DNA of 64,000 bases, from positions 65,237-129,236 of the forward strand of contig JAHHQX010000002.1 of the NCBI GenBank assembly GCA_020026155.1. Direction: 5' to 3'. Position numbers and translations under genes: made by a program. Position 1 is the stretch's first letter; every line of letters begins with the position of its first letter. Of the stretch, positions 30,786 to 39,599 are shown in pieces. The DNA is from Actinobacillus sp. (lineage in GTDB: Bacteria > Pseudomonadota > Gammaproteobacteria > Enterobacterales > Pasteurellaceae). Under the pieces are notes generated by a model. The model was not told where the DNA came from. It searched no databases and saw nothing but the letters and a program-made list of their open reading frames with translations.

Positions 30786-32780
30786 TTAATGTTTCTCCTC
30801 AGTGGTAACATTTGTTGTCAAAATAACTTGCTTTTGTGCATAATTCTTTTCGATTTTTGGGGCGTCATTTTTTTGTTTTTGTTTTTGCATTTCTGCAATT
30901 TGTGGAAGCCGCACATCCAAATAATAATCCATAATTTTACGTACAATCGGTGCAGCATGGCTACTGCCTCCACCCGCATTTTCTAAAATCGCCGCCACCA
31001 CAAGTTTCGGGTTTTTATAAGGTGCAAAGGCAATAAACCACGCATGATCGTGTAAATTATTTTTCAAATCTTTTGCATGATATACTTGATTCTCTTTTAA
31101 ACTAAATACCTGTGCAGTCCCAGATTTCCCCGCTGCTTTATAGTCTGTACCCAAAAATGCACGTCGTGCGGTACCATGTTTGCTATTGATTACCGAATAC
31201 ATCCCTTCTTTTGCATCTTGCCAATATTCTAATTTAGGCTCCGTAATATCTGGATACAAATGAGGATCTTTGTAATATTGGACAGTCGCTCCATCAATGC
31301 TTTTCATTAAATGTGGCGTATGCACTTTTCCGTTATCTACTAAAATGGTTAAGGCTTTTGCAACTTGTAATGGCGTAGCACTCCAATATCCCTGACCAAT
31401 TCCCACAGGAATAGTATCTCCTTGTAACCAACTGCGCTTAAATCGAGCTTTTTTCCATTCTCGATTCGGCATTACTCCTGGTGTTTCCTCTTTTAAGTCA
31501 ATCCCTGTCGATTCACCAAATCCGAATTTCTTCATCCATTCAGAAAGGCGATCAATTCCCATGTGATAAGCGACTTGATAGAAATACGTATCCGAGGATT
31601 CAGTAATCGCTTTTAATAAGTTGGTTTTACCATGCCCACCCATTTTCCAGTCACGGTAACGTTTTTGGGTATTCGGTAAATACCAATATCCTGGATCAAA
31701 AATTTCTTTATTAGGATCAATAACTTTTTCCGTTAAGCCAGCTACCGCAATAAATGGTTTCACTGTCGAAGCAGGCGGGTAAGCACCTTGAGTAGCACGG
31801 TTGTAAAGTGGGCGATTTGGGTTATACAGCAACGCATTATAATCTTTACTCGAAATTCCCCCCACGAACAAATTATTATCATAACTTGGTGTGGAAACCA
31901 TCGCTAAAACACTTCCATCTTTCGGATCCAACACTACGACGGCTGCACGTTCATCCCCTAACAGATTCATGATGTATTCTTGTAAATCAAGATCAATGGT
32001 TAAATGGATGCTTTTCCCCGCTACTGCCGGTTGTTCTTCTAATTTACGAACAACTTTTCCACGTGAATTAACTTCAACTTCCTCAAACCCCACTTGTCCA
32101 TGTAATTCTTTTTCGTAGTAACGCTCAATACCTTGTTTTCCAATATCATGCGTACCTTCATAATTACTAAACTCACCATTAGCTTTTAAACGTTCAACAT
32201 CACGTTCATTAATTTTCCCCACATAGCCAAGGATATGAGTCAGCGGCTCGCCATAAATATAATGACGTTTAAAATAAGGTTGAACAGCTACACTTGGAAA
32301 CTTATATTGATTAACCGCAAAACGTGCAATTTGTTCCTCGGTGAGTGCAGGTTTTAAAAGAATTGGTGTATAACGTGAAGCACGGCGACGGGCTTTATTG
32401 AAGTTCTCGATATCCTCGTCCGTTAATCCAACGAGAGGTTTAAGGGCAGCAAAGGTATCATTTAAATTTTTAACTTTCTCAGGGACGATATAGAGCCCAA
32501 AGAAAGTAATATTTTCAGCTAGCTTACGTCCATAACGATCATAAATTAAACCGCGCGCGGGAGGTAACGGCAGCAATTTGATTCGATTATCGTTAGAACG
32601 TGTTTGATAAATAGTATGATCTTGAATCTGTAAATGATACAAATTCAAGAACAAAACAATGCACATCAAGAATAATACACAAACGGATACCACCACGCGT
32701 CGCGTAAATAAATCACGTTCCGCTTTAGTATCACGAATCGGCTCATGCTTTGGATTTTTTAGCCACTCTTTAATGTTCAT
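30786..32780 (-). CDS. mrdA: Penicillin-binding protein 2
   Basis: 664 residues: one N-terminal membrane helix (VVVSVCVLFLMCIVLFLNLY), a pedestal domain and a class B transpeptidase with STVK (in PPASTVKPF), ESSDTYFYQ and KSGTAQ motifs. It cross-links elongation peptidoglycan as partner of RodA. The C-terminus has a charged Lys/Gln-rich tail after the transpeptidase domain. A lone palindrome-family arm (GATTTTTGGGGCGT) is embedded in the last codons at about 30852-30865. The ribosome site is weak, which suggests coupling to rlmH 28 bases upstream. Confidence 0.97.
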   Translation of the reverse strand: MNIKEWLKNPKHEPIRDTKAERDLFTRRVVVSVCVLFLMCIVLFLNLYHLQIQDHTIYQTRSNDNRIKLLPLPPARGLIYDRYGRKLAENITFFGLYIVPEKVKNLNDTFAALKPLVGLTDEDIENFNKARRRASRYTPILLKPALTEEQIARFAVNQYKFPSVAVQPYFKRHYIYGEPLTHILGYVGKINERDVERLKANGEFSNYEGTHDIGKQGIERYYEKELHGQVGFEEVEVNSRGKVVRKLEEQPAVAGKSIHLTIDLDLQEYIMNLLGDERAAVVVLDPKDGSVLAMVSTPSYDNNLFVGGISSKDYNALLYNPNRPLYNRATQGAYPPASTVKPFIAVAGLTEKVIDPNKEIFDPGYWYLPNTQKRYRDWKMGGHGKTNLLKAITESSDTYFYQVAYHMGIDRLSEWMKKFGFGESTGIDLKEETPGVMPNREWKKARFKRSWLQGDTIPVGIGQGYWSATPLQVAKALTILVDNGKVHTPHLMKSIDGATVQYYKDPHLYPDITEPKLEYWQDAKEGMYSVINSKHGTARRAFLGTDYKAAGKSGTAQVFSLKENQVYHAKDLKNNLHDHAWFIAFAPYKNPKLVVAAILENAGGGSSHAAPIVRKIMDYYLDVRLPQIAEMQKQKQKNDAPKIEKNYAQKQVILTTNVTTEEKH

Positions 32781-32808
32781 AACTATTTATTTTTATTATA
32801 AATTTATA

Positions 32809-33276
32809 CTATTCTCGATGATATGGATGGTTAGTACTTAAAGACCAAGCACGATACATAGCTTCTACCACCACTACTCTCACTAAAGGATGTGGCATCG
32901 TTAATGGAGAGAGTGACCAGCTTTGCTCAGCCGCCTGTTTACATTCAGGCGATAAACCTTCCGGTCCGCCAATGAGCAAACACACATCACGTCCATCATT
33001 TTTCCACATTTCTAATTGTTCTGCGAGTTTAGGGGTATCCCAAGGTTTACCAGGAATATCTAGAGTGACGATACGATTGCGTCCACATGCAGCTAACATC
33101 GCTTTTCCTTCTTGTTCAAGAATACGCTTTATATCCGCATTCTTACCACGTTTTCCAGCAGGAATTTCTATAAGCTCAAATGGCATGTCTTTAGGGAAAC
33201 GGCGTTGATATTCTTTAAAAGCAGTCACAACCCAATCTGGCATTTTTGTTCCAACGGCAACAAGTTGAATTTTCAT
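32809..33276 (-). CDS. rlmH: 23S rRNA (pseudouridine1915-N3)-methyltransferase RlmH
   Basis: 155 residues from ATG at 33276, which overlaps the rsfS stop by one base (TAATG). The SPOUT methyltransferase signature LLIGGPEGLSPE and the C-terminal SLSPLTMPHPLVRVVVVEAMYRA are intact. It methylates pseudouridine 1915 in helix 69 of the mature 70S ribosome. The rsfS-rlmH pair is a conserved ribosome-function unit that heads the elongation gene cluster. Confidence 0.98.
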   Translation of the reverse strand: MKIQLVAVGTKMPDWVVTAFKEYQRRFPKDMPFELIEIPAGKRGKNADIKRILEQEGKAMLAACGRNRIVTLDIPGKPWDTPKLAEQLEMWKNDGRDVCLLIGGPEGLSPECKQAAEQSWSLSPLTMPHPLVRVVVVEAMYRAWSLSTNHPYHRE

Positions 33277-33590
33277 TATTGTGCCGTCCATAATTGTTCT
33301 AATTGATACATTACTCTACTTTCTGATTGCAAAATATGGACAATAGCTTGTCCGAAATCTACTACAACCCAATCCGCCGTATTCTGACCTTCCTGTCCAA
33401 ATGCTTCCACTCCCGCATTTTTACATTCATCCATCAGGCGTTGTGCCATAGCTGAAACATGCCGTGCAGACGTACCCGTTCCTATAATCATGGTATCGGT
33501 AATTGAAGATCGTCCACGAACATCAATAGCAACAATATCCGTTGCCTTTAAATCTTCCAACTTTGAAATCAAAAAATCCGTTAAGTTCAT
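33276..33590 (-). CDS. rsfS: Ribosome silencing factor RsfS
   Basis: 104 residues, the usual length. The family motifs ATDIVAIDVRGRSSITDTMI and GQNTADWVVVDFGQAIVHI are present. RsfS binds uL14 on the 50S subunit and blocks subunit joining during starvation. It is the first gene of the rsfS-rlmH-mrdA-rodA-dacA-ybeD string. Confidence 0.98.
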   Translation of the reverse strand: MNLTDFLISKLEDLKATDIVAIDVRGRSSITDTMIIGTGTSARHVSAMAQRLMDECKNAGVEAFGQEGQNTADWVVVDFGQAIVHILQSESRVMYQLEQLWTAQ

Positions 33591-33736
33591 TAATTTTCCT
33601 AGTATTTACTCAATTAAGGTAGGAATTTTAACATATTCCCCTAAAAGAAAGAACTTACAAAGGCAACTTGCTTCATTTTAAAACACAAATTTTATATATT
33701 TTTGATTAAAAAAGTTTTACATTTTTTTTTCAATAT

Positions 33737-33764
33737 CCCTTGAAAAGCGATAAAAGAGTATTAC
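33737..33764 (+). promoter_or_regulatory. Candidate heat-shock (sigma-32) promoter of clpB
   Basis: CCCTTGAAA (33737-33745) closely matches the sigma-32 -35 element CTTGAAA. About 13 bases on, TATTACCT is a poor -10 (consensus CCCCATNT). Placement about 90 bases before clpB, a classic heat-shock gene, supports the call. Confidence 0.5.
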
Positions 33765-33833
33765 CTTTGTAAGTACGTAACTCATAATCACTATAAAAAA
33801 CATAATAAATTTTACTTCTTAAAGGAGATATTT

Positions 33834-36404
33834 ATGAATATTGAAAAATTTACTAGTAAGTTTCAGCAGGCACTTGCTGAAGCTCAATCGCTCGCCGTAG
33901 GTCGCGATAATCAATTTATTGAGCCAGTACATTTATTACTTGCACTTTTAAACCAACAAGATGGTTCAATTGGCTCAATTCTTACTGCGAGTGGCGTTAA
34001 CTTAGGGACCTTACGTAGTGAATTAGAAGCTCAAGCGAGTCGTCTACCAAAAGTTTCTGGAACTGGCGGTGACGTACAAATCTCTCGTAATCTAATTAAC
34101 TTACTCAATCTTTGCGATAAATTAGCGCAACAACATAATGATAAGTTTATTTCTTCTGAATTATTTTTACTTGCCATCATGGACAGTAAAGATGAATTAA
34201 GCAAAATCTTGCAAAAATGCGGTGCAACCAAAGAAAGCTTGCAAGCCGCAATTGCAAAAATACGCGGAGGTGAAAGCGTGAACGATCAAAATGCTGAAGA
34301 AAATCGTCAAGCACTGAAAAAATATACTATCGACCTTACTGAACGTGCTGAAAAAGGTAAACTCGATCCTGTAATCGGACGTGACGAAGAAATTCGCCGA
34401 ACTATTCAAGTTTTACAACGCCGTACTAAAAATAATCCAGTTCTCATCGGGGAGCCGGGTGTAGGTAAAACGGCAATTGTTGAAGGCTTAGCACTCCGTA
34501 TCGTAAATGGTGATGTACCAGAAGGCTTAAAACATAAACGTGTACTCTCTTTAGACATGGGTGCACTTATCGCGGGTGCGAAATTCCGCGGTGAATTCGA
34601 AGAACGCTTAAAAGCGGTATTAAAAGAAATCGGTCAAGAAAATGGTCGTATTATCCTATTCATTGACGAAATTCATACTATGGTCGGTGCAGGTAAAACT
34701 GACGGTGCAATGGATGCGGGTAACTTATTAAAACCATCTCTTGCACGTGGTGAATTGCACTGTGTAGGGGCAACTACCCTTGATGAATATCGCCAATATA
34801 TTGAAAAAGATCCAGCTCTTGAACGTCGTTTCCAAAAAGTTTTAGTCGACGAACCAAGTGTGGAAGATACCATTGCGATCTTACGTGGTTTGAAAGAACG
34901 TTATGAAATTCACCACCATGTAGAAATTACCGATCCTGCGATTGTAGCAGCAGCTACACTTTCTAATCGTTACATTTCAGATCGTCAATTACCAGATAAA
35001 GCTATCGACTTAATTGATGAAGCAGCGTCAAGTATCCGTATGGAAATTGACTCAAAACCACAACCATTAGAAAAATTAGAACGTCGTATTATTCAATTAA
35101 AACTTGAACAAAACGCACTCACCAAAGAAAACGATGAAGCAAGCCGTAAACGTTTAGAAATGGTTGAGGAAGAATTAAAAGAGAAAGAAAAAGAATATTC
35201 TGAACTTGAAGAAGTTTGGAAAAGTGAAAAAGCTGCCCTTTCAGGTACTCAACATATTAAAGTTGAACTTGAAAATGCACGAATTAAATGGGAACAAGCA
35301 CGCCGCTCTGGTAATTTTGAAGAAATGTCAGAATTACAATATGGCAAAATTCCTGAATTAGAAAAACAACTTGCACAAGCTGAAAATGCGGAAGACAAGG
35401 AAATGACCCTTGTTCGTAACCGTGTTACAGAAGAAGAAATTGCCGAAGTACTTTCTCGCGCAACCGGTATTCCAGTCGCGAAAATGATGGAAGGTGAACG
35501 CGAAAAACTTCTCCGTATGGCAGATGCACTTCATCGTCGCGTAGTAGGTCAAGATGAAGCTGTAGATGCAGTCGCAAATGCGATTCGTCGTAGCCGTGCA
35601 GGACTTTCTGATCCGAATCGTCCATTAGGTTCATTCTTATTCCTCGGTCCAACAGGGGTAGGTAAAACTGAACTTTGTAAAACATTAGCAAGCTTTATGT
35701 TTGATGATGAAAATGCAATGATTCGTATCGATATGTCTGAATTCATGGAAAAACATAGTGTGTCACGCTTAGTTGGTGCACCTCCGGGTTACGTAGGTTA
35801 CGAAGAAGGTGGTTATTTAACTGAAGCGGTTCGTCGCCATCCATACAGCGTTATCTTACTAGATGAAGTTGAAAAAGCGCACCCAGACGTTTTCAATATC
35901 TTATTACAAGTATTAGATGATGGTCGCTTAACAGATGGTCAAGGTCGTACTGTGGACTTCCGTAATACTGTTATCATTATGACCTCTAACCTAGGTTCAG
36001 AGTTAATTCAAGGTCATAAAGATCTCAGTTATGACGAAATGAAAGAATTGGTAATGACTGTGGTAAGTAAACACTTCCGCCCAGAATTTATCAATCGTAT
36101 TGATGAAACAGTGGTGTTCCATCCACTCAACCAAGAAAATATTCGTCAAATTGCGAAAATCCAGTTACAACGTTTAGCAAAACGTATGTTGGAACACGGT
36201 TATGAACTTGAATTTACCGATGCTGCAGTTGATTTTGTTGGTAGCGTAGGATATGACCCAATCTATGGTGCTCGTCCACTTAAACGTGCTATTCAACAAG
36301 AAATTGAAAATCCACTTGCAGAAGATATCCTTTCTGGTTCACTTCTTCCAGCAAAACCAGTTATCATTGATGAGAAAGATCATAAAATTGAAATTCATCA
36401 ATAA
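33834..36404 (+). CDS. clpB: ClpB disaggregase
   Basis: 856 residues, full length. The N-terminal Clp repeats are followed by AAA+ domain 1 (GEPGVGKTA near 206, Walker B IILFIDEIHT), a coiled-coil middle domain rich in Glu/Lys (about 410-520), and AAA+ domain 2 (GPTGVGKTE near 606, VILLDEVEKAH). ClpB rescues aggregated proteins with DnaK. AAGGAGATAT is a strong ribosome site. Monocistronic, with a heat-shock-like promoter and a strong terminator. Confidence 0.98.
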   Translation: MNIEKFTSKFQQALAEAQSLAVGRDNQFIEPVHLLLALLNQQDGSIGSILTASGVNLGTLRSELEAQASRLPKVSGTGGDVQISRNLINLLNLCDKLAQQHNDKFISSELFLLAIMDSKDELSKILQKCGATKESLQAAIAKIRGGESVNDQNAEENRQALKKYTIDLTERAEKGKLDPVIGRDEEIRRTIQVLQRRTKNNPVLIGEPGVGKTAIVEGLALRIVNGDVPEGLKHKRVLSLDMGALIAGAKFRGEFEERLKAVLKEIGQENGRIILFIDEIHTMVGAGKTDGAMDAGNLLKPSLARGELHCVGATTLDEYRQYIEKDPALERRFQKVLVDEPSVEDTIAILRGLKERYEIHHHVEITDPAIVAAATLSNRYISDRQLPDKAIDLIDEAASSIRMEIDSKPQPLEKLERRIIQLKLEQNALTKENDEASRKRLEMVEEELKEKEKEYSELEEVWKSEKAALSGTQHIKVELENARIKWEQARRSGNFEEMSELQYGKIPELEKQLAQAENAEDKEMTLVRNRVTEEEIAEVLSRATGIPVAKMMEGEREKLLRMADALHRRVVGQDEAVDAVANAIRRSRAGLSDPNRPLGSFLFLGPTGVGKTELCKTLASFMFDDENAMIRIDMSEFMEKHSVSRLVGAPPGYVGYEEGGYLTEAVRRHPYSVILLDEVEKAHPDVFNILLQVLDDGRLTDGQGRTVDFRNTVIIMTSNLGSELIQGHKDLSYDEMKELVMTVVSKHFRPEFINRIDETVVFHPLNQENIRQIAKIQLQRLAKRMLEHGYELEFTDAAVDFVGSVGYDPIYGARPLKRAIQQEIENPLAEDILSGSLLPAKPVIIDEKDHKIEIHQ

Positions 36405-36420
36405 TTGAGTCCCTCATAAT

Positions 36421-36454
36421 AAAAAAACCGTATGTTTTCACATACGGTTTTTTT
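36421..36454 (+). terminator. clpB terminator
   Basis: AAAAAAACCGTATG (36421-36434) pairs with CATACGGTTTTTTTT around TTTTCA. Strong stem with T-run; it also suits the convergent mreD side. Confidence 0.92.
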
Positions 36455-36509
36455 TACATAATTTTAACTGAAAATAGTGGCGTGTTGCCAATCTTTTGAT
36501 ATCAGCTCG

Positions 36510-37001
36510 CTAATATAAACGAATACGATAACGGACACTGCGAAGTAACAATACCAACCAAGGCCATAAGATCCCAGAAAGTAATGCACCATAAAGACAA
36601 TGTGGATCAAAACTGACATTATGGTAAAGCGCATATTCAATGATAAATAATCCTAATCGAATCAAAATCACAAAGAAAATCACCAAGAAACTTTGAAACC
36701 ATAACGATAGGTTCCGCAGCATCATATATTTAACACGAATAAAATACGCGAAAATTACCAAGACCATTGCATGCACGCCCAATACTGAACCAGTTACAAG
36801 ATCCCAACAAATTCCAATAACAAATGCTGTCCCAATATTAATTTTATCTGGAAGAACCAGAATCCAATACATCAGCGCTAAAACAAGCCACGCCGGACGC
36901 GCGCCCTGCCATCCCTGTGGCCAAGGTAACACTTGTAATACCACCGCAAAAAAGAAAACAATAAGGATACACAAATAATGTCCCCAATGAAGGTTTTTCA
37001 T
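36510..37001 (-). CDS. mreD: Rod-shape protein MreD
   Basis: 163 residues with five or six predicted membrane helices and MreD family features (VLPWPQGW, then GICWDLVTGSVLGVHAM). It is an inner-membrane partner of MreC in the elongation machine. Its start is 2 bases from the mreC stop, so translation is coupled. Confidence 0.96.
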   Translation of the reverse strand: MKNLHWGHYLCILIVFFFAVVLQVLPWPQGWQGARPAWLVLALMYWILVLPDKINIGTAFVIGICWDLVTGSVLGVHAMVLVIFAYFIRVKYMMLRNLSLWFQSFLVIFFVILIRLGLFIIEYALYHNVSFDPHCLYGALLSGILWPWLVLLLRSVRYRIRLY

Positions 37002-37002
37002 T

Positions 37003-38178
37003 CTATTTATCTCCCTTACGCTTTAAAGTCTTCTTACTATCTTGTTGTGGTTGATGAGTACCCTCACCCTTTTTATTATCCTCTACCGTCGTATTATCAC
37101 TTTGTGGAATAGGATTATTCTCATTCGCTGCATCCACAGCAACAACATCAGCCGAATCACTGACATCTGGTGCATCAACGATGTCATCAACAGACGAGTC
37201 CGTAAAACTCAATGGCTTATTCGCATCATCCGAACTTGGCGAAGTAGCAGGACTTAATAAGTCGCTATGCTGTTTTTTCTCCTGAAGGGCAAACCGTTCT
37301 TTTACCATATCTTTTACTTCATCTGGTGTAATAGTTTGGGCTCGGTGTAAATCTTGCGAAGTTGGCCAAACTAATAAAACATCTCTAAGTCCTGCAATAT
37401 TCGCTTGTGGTTTAGCTGTAATCGTAGCAAAGTAATTTTGTTGATTACGTTCTATTTTTTCTACTGTCGCTACTGGAAAACCTTCAGGGAAGCGTCCACT
37501 TAACCCTGATGTTACAAGTAAATCGCCGACTTTGATATCAGTAGAGCGCGGTACATTATCCAAAGTGAGTTCATCAGAGTGCCCTGTTCCAGTGGCAATC
37601 ATACGGGTCCCATTACGAAGCACCTGTACTGGAATTGAGTGAGATACATCCGTGATAAGTAACACACGACTAGTATGTTCACCTGTTGAAATAATTTGTC
37701 CAACCACTCCATTTTCATCAATGACGGGTTGTCCCACGAATGCGCCATCTTTACTCCCTTGATTAATCACAAGTTGTTGATGGTAGTTATCATTTTCAGC
37801 ATTAATAACCTGTGCCAATTTTTTATATTCATCTTGGCGTAAAGGGGAATTAAGCAATAATCGTAGGCGTTGATTCTCGACTTTTAGATGATCAAGTAAT
37901 AGGAGATCCGCTTCTTTTTCTTTTAATTCAGCGGTAAGGACTTTATTTTCAAGACGTAATTTTTGACTGCTAACGAAATTTTCTGAAACACCATCTAAGA
38001 GATAATGGGGTGCATTAGCAAAATAGTAAACTAGACTAATACCATTTTCCATCACGTTTCGTAGACTGACCATAATGGGAATTTTATTCCCATCAGCCAA
38101 AATCAAGAGTAGACTCAAAATGAGAGCAACGACTAGGCGAATGCCTAATGCTGGCGAGCGCGAAAACCAAGATTTCAT
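37003..38178 (-). CDS. mreC: Rod-shape protein MreC with long acidic C-terminal tail
   Basis: 391 residues. One N-terminal helix (LGIRLVVALILSLLLILA), a coiled coil (about 65-110) and the beta-barrel periplasmic domain (GQPVIDENGVVGQIISTG, then LLVTSGLSGRFPEGFPV). After about residue 295 comes a tail of roughly 95 residues rich in Asp, Ser, Asn and Val that ends very basic (SKKTLKRKGDK). The tail is low-complexity and not part of the conserved domain. MreC links the MreB filament to PBP2 and RodA. Confidence 0.95.
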   Translation of the reverse strand: MKSWFSRSPALGIRLVVALILSLLLILADGNKIPIMVSLRNVMENGISLVYYFANAPHYLLDGVSENFVSSQKLRLENKVLTAELKEKEADLLLLDHLKVENQRLRLLLNSPLRQDEYKKLAQVINAENDNYHQQLVINQGSKDGAFVGQPVIDENGVVGQIISTGEHTSRVLLITDVSHSIPVQVLRNGTRMIATGTGHSDELTLDNVPRSTDIKVGDLLVTSGLSGRFPEGFPVATVEKIERNQQNYFATITAKPQANIAGLRDVLLVWPTSQDLHRAQTITPDEVKDMVKERFALQEKKQHSDLLSPATSPSSDDANKPLSFTDSSVDDIVDAPDVSDSADVVAVDAANENNPIPQSDNTTVEDNKKGEGTHQPQQDSKKTLKRKGDK

Positions 38179-38214
38179 TCAATTATTTTATTATCTTTTA
38201 AAAATGAGATAGAG

Positions 38215-38243
38215 AAAAGTGCGGTTTCCATTACCGCACTTTT
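38215..38243. repeat. Haemophilus-type uptake signal dyad, terminator-like
   Basis: AAAAGTGCGGT (38215-38225) and ACCGCACTTTT (38233-38243) are perfect inverse copies round seven bases. Both contain the 9-bp uptake signal AAGTGCGGT. Paired uptake signals commonly double as terminators in Pasteurellaceae. It lies between mreB and mreC. It is the only exact uptake signal I find in the window. Confidence 0.9.
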
Positions 38244-38256
38244 GGTGTGTATTTGG

Positions 38257-39309
38257 TTAGATTTCATTACTAAAAATGTCGCCACCATTCATATCGATCA
38301 TCTCTAAGGCTTCACCACCACCGCGTGCCACACAAGTTAATGGTTCTTCAGCAATGATTACTGGTACACCTGTCGCTTGAGAAAGGAGAAGATCAATATT
38401 ATGTAATAACGCGCCACCGCCCGTTAATACAATACCACGTTCAAAAATATCCGCTGCGTGTTCTGGATGGCATTCTTCTAATGCTTTCTTAACGGCATCA
38501 ACAATACCACTTAGTGGTCCGCGTAGTGCTTCTAATAAGTCATTTGAAGTTAAAGTAAATGCACGAGGTCCAGATTCTTTCAATTTATGTCCATGTACTT
38601 CCATGGTTTTGACTTCTTCACCCTCGCGTACATAAGCCGTACCAATTTCTTTTTTGATACGTTCAGCGGTTGGCTCACCAATGATGGCTTCATGTTTACG
38701 GCGAACATAGTTAACAATCGCCTCATCAAAACGATCGCCACCGATACGTACAGATGCAGAATAAACAATACCATTTAACGAAATGACCGCCACTTCCGTC
38801 GTACCACCACCGATATCAATAACCATCGAGCCCACTGATGTAGATACAGGTAATTTTGCACCGATTGCCGCCGCCATTGGTTCTTCAATGAGATAAACCT
38901 CACGCGCGCCAGCACCAAGTGCAGATTCACGAATCGCGCGACGTTCTACTTGAGTCGCACCAGCTGGTACACACACTAAAACTCGAGGGCTTGGACGCAT
39001 AAAGTTATGGCTATGCACTTGTTTAATAAAATATTGCAACATTTTTTCTGTTACAAAGAAATCTGCAATTACGCCATCTTTCATTGGTCGAATTGCTTCA
39101 ATACTTTTCGGTGTACGACCGAGCATTGATTTTGCTTCGCGCCCTACGCAAGCAATCGTTTTTAATGCGCCACTGCGATCCTTACGGATAGCAACTACTG
39201 ATGGCTCATCTAATACAATACCTTGATTTTTAACATAAATTAAAGTATTTGCTGTCCCAAGATCGATAGAAAGATCATTGGAAAATAATCCTCGAATTTT
39301 TTTAAACAT
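38257..39309 (-). CDS. mreB: Rod-shape-determining actin MreB
   Basis: 350 residues, normal. Actin-fold nucleotide motifs: phosphate 1 DLGTANTLIYV, phosphate 2 VIDIGGGTTEVAVIS, adenosine motif GIVLTGGGALLHNI. MreB filaments position the wall-elongation machine along the inner membrane. First gene of mreBCD. The uptake-signal dyad after it may reduce readthrough to mreC, giving the usual excess of MreB. Confidence 0.98.
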   Translation of the reverse strand: MFKKIRGLFSNDLSIDLGTANTLIYVKNQGIVLDEPSVVAIRKDRSGALKTIACVGREAKSMLGRTPKSIEAIRPMKDGVIADFFVTEKMLQYFIKQVHSHNFMRPSPRVLVCVPAGATQVERRAIRESALGAGAREVYLIEEPMAAAIGAKLPVSTSVGSMVIDIGGGTTEVAVISLNGIVYSASVRIGGDRFDEAIVNYVRRKHEAIIGEPTAERIKKEIGTAYVREGEEVKTMEVHGHKLKESGPRAFTLTSNDLLEALRGPLSGIVDAVKKALEECHPEHAADIFERGIVLTGGGALLHNIDLLLSQATGVPVIIAEEPLTCVARGGGEALEMIDMNGGDIFSNEI

Positions 39310-39363
39310 AACTCTTCCGTCAACTCTACATCGTCACTGTTCGTGTGTGAACTACCAAAAAAT

Positions 39364-39466
39364 TGGCACTAATTTAACAAAAAAACCCCCTTTTTTACAG
39401 AGATTTTTTATTATTATGATGAAAAATCACCCGTGGTTTAGACCATGATTTTTCGAATTAGTGCCA
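39364..39466. promoter_or_regulatory. Nested inverted repeats between uvrA and mreB
   Basis: Outer arms TGGCACTAATT (39364-39374) and AATTAGTGCCA (39456-39466) are exact inverse copies. Inside lies a second pair GAAAAATCA (39421-39429) and TGATTTTTC (39446-39454) enclosing TGGT/ACCA. The inner stem could terminate uvrA; the outer one spans the mreB leader region. Confidence 0.5.
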
Positions 39467-39599
39467 TTGTTTTTTTAGCTTTTTATTCAAAATTTTTACT
39501 ATGGTACTATGAAGAGAAATCACTTTCTACTTATTATTAGTTAAGTCATGCTTTTTTCATAGTTTTTCATAAATTTTTTCGAATTTAACGGCGTCAGAT

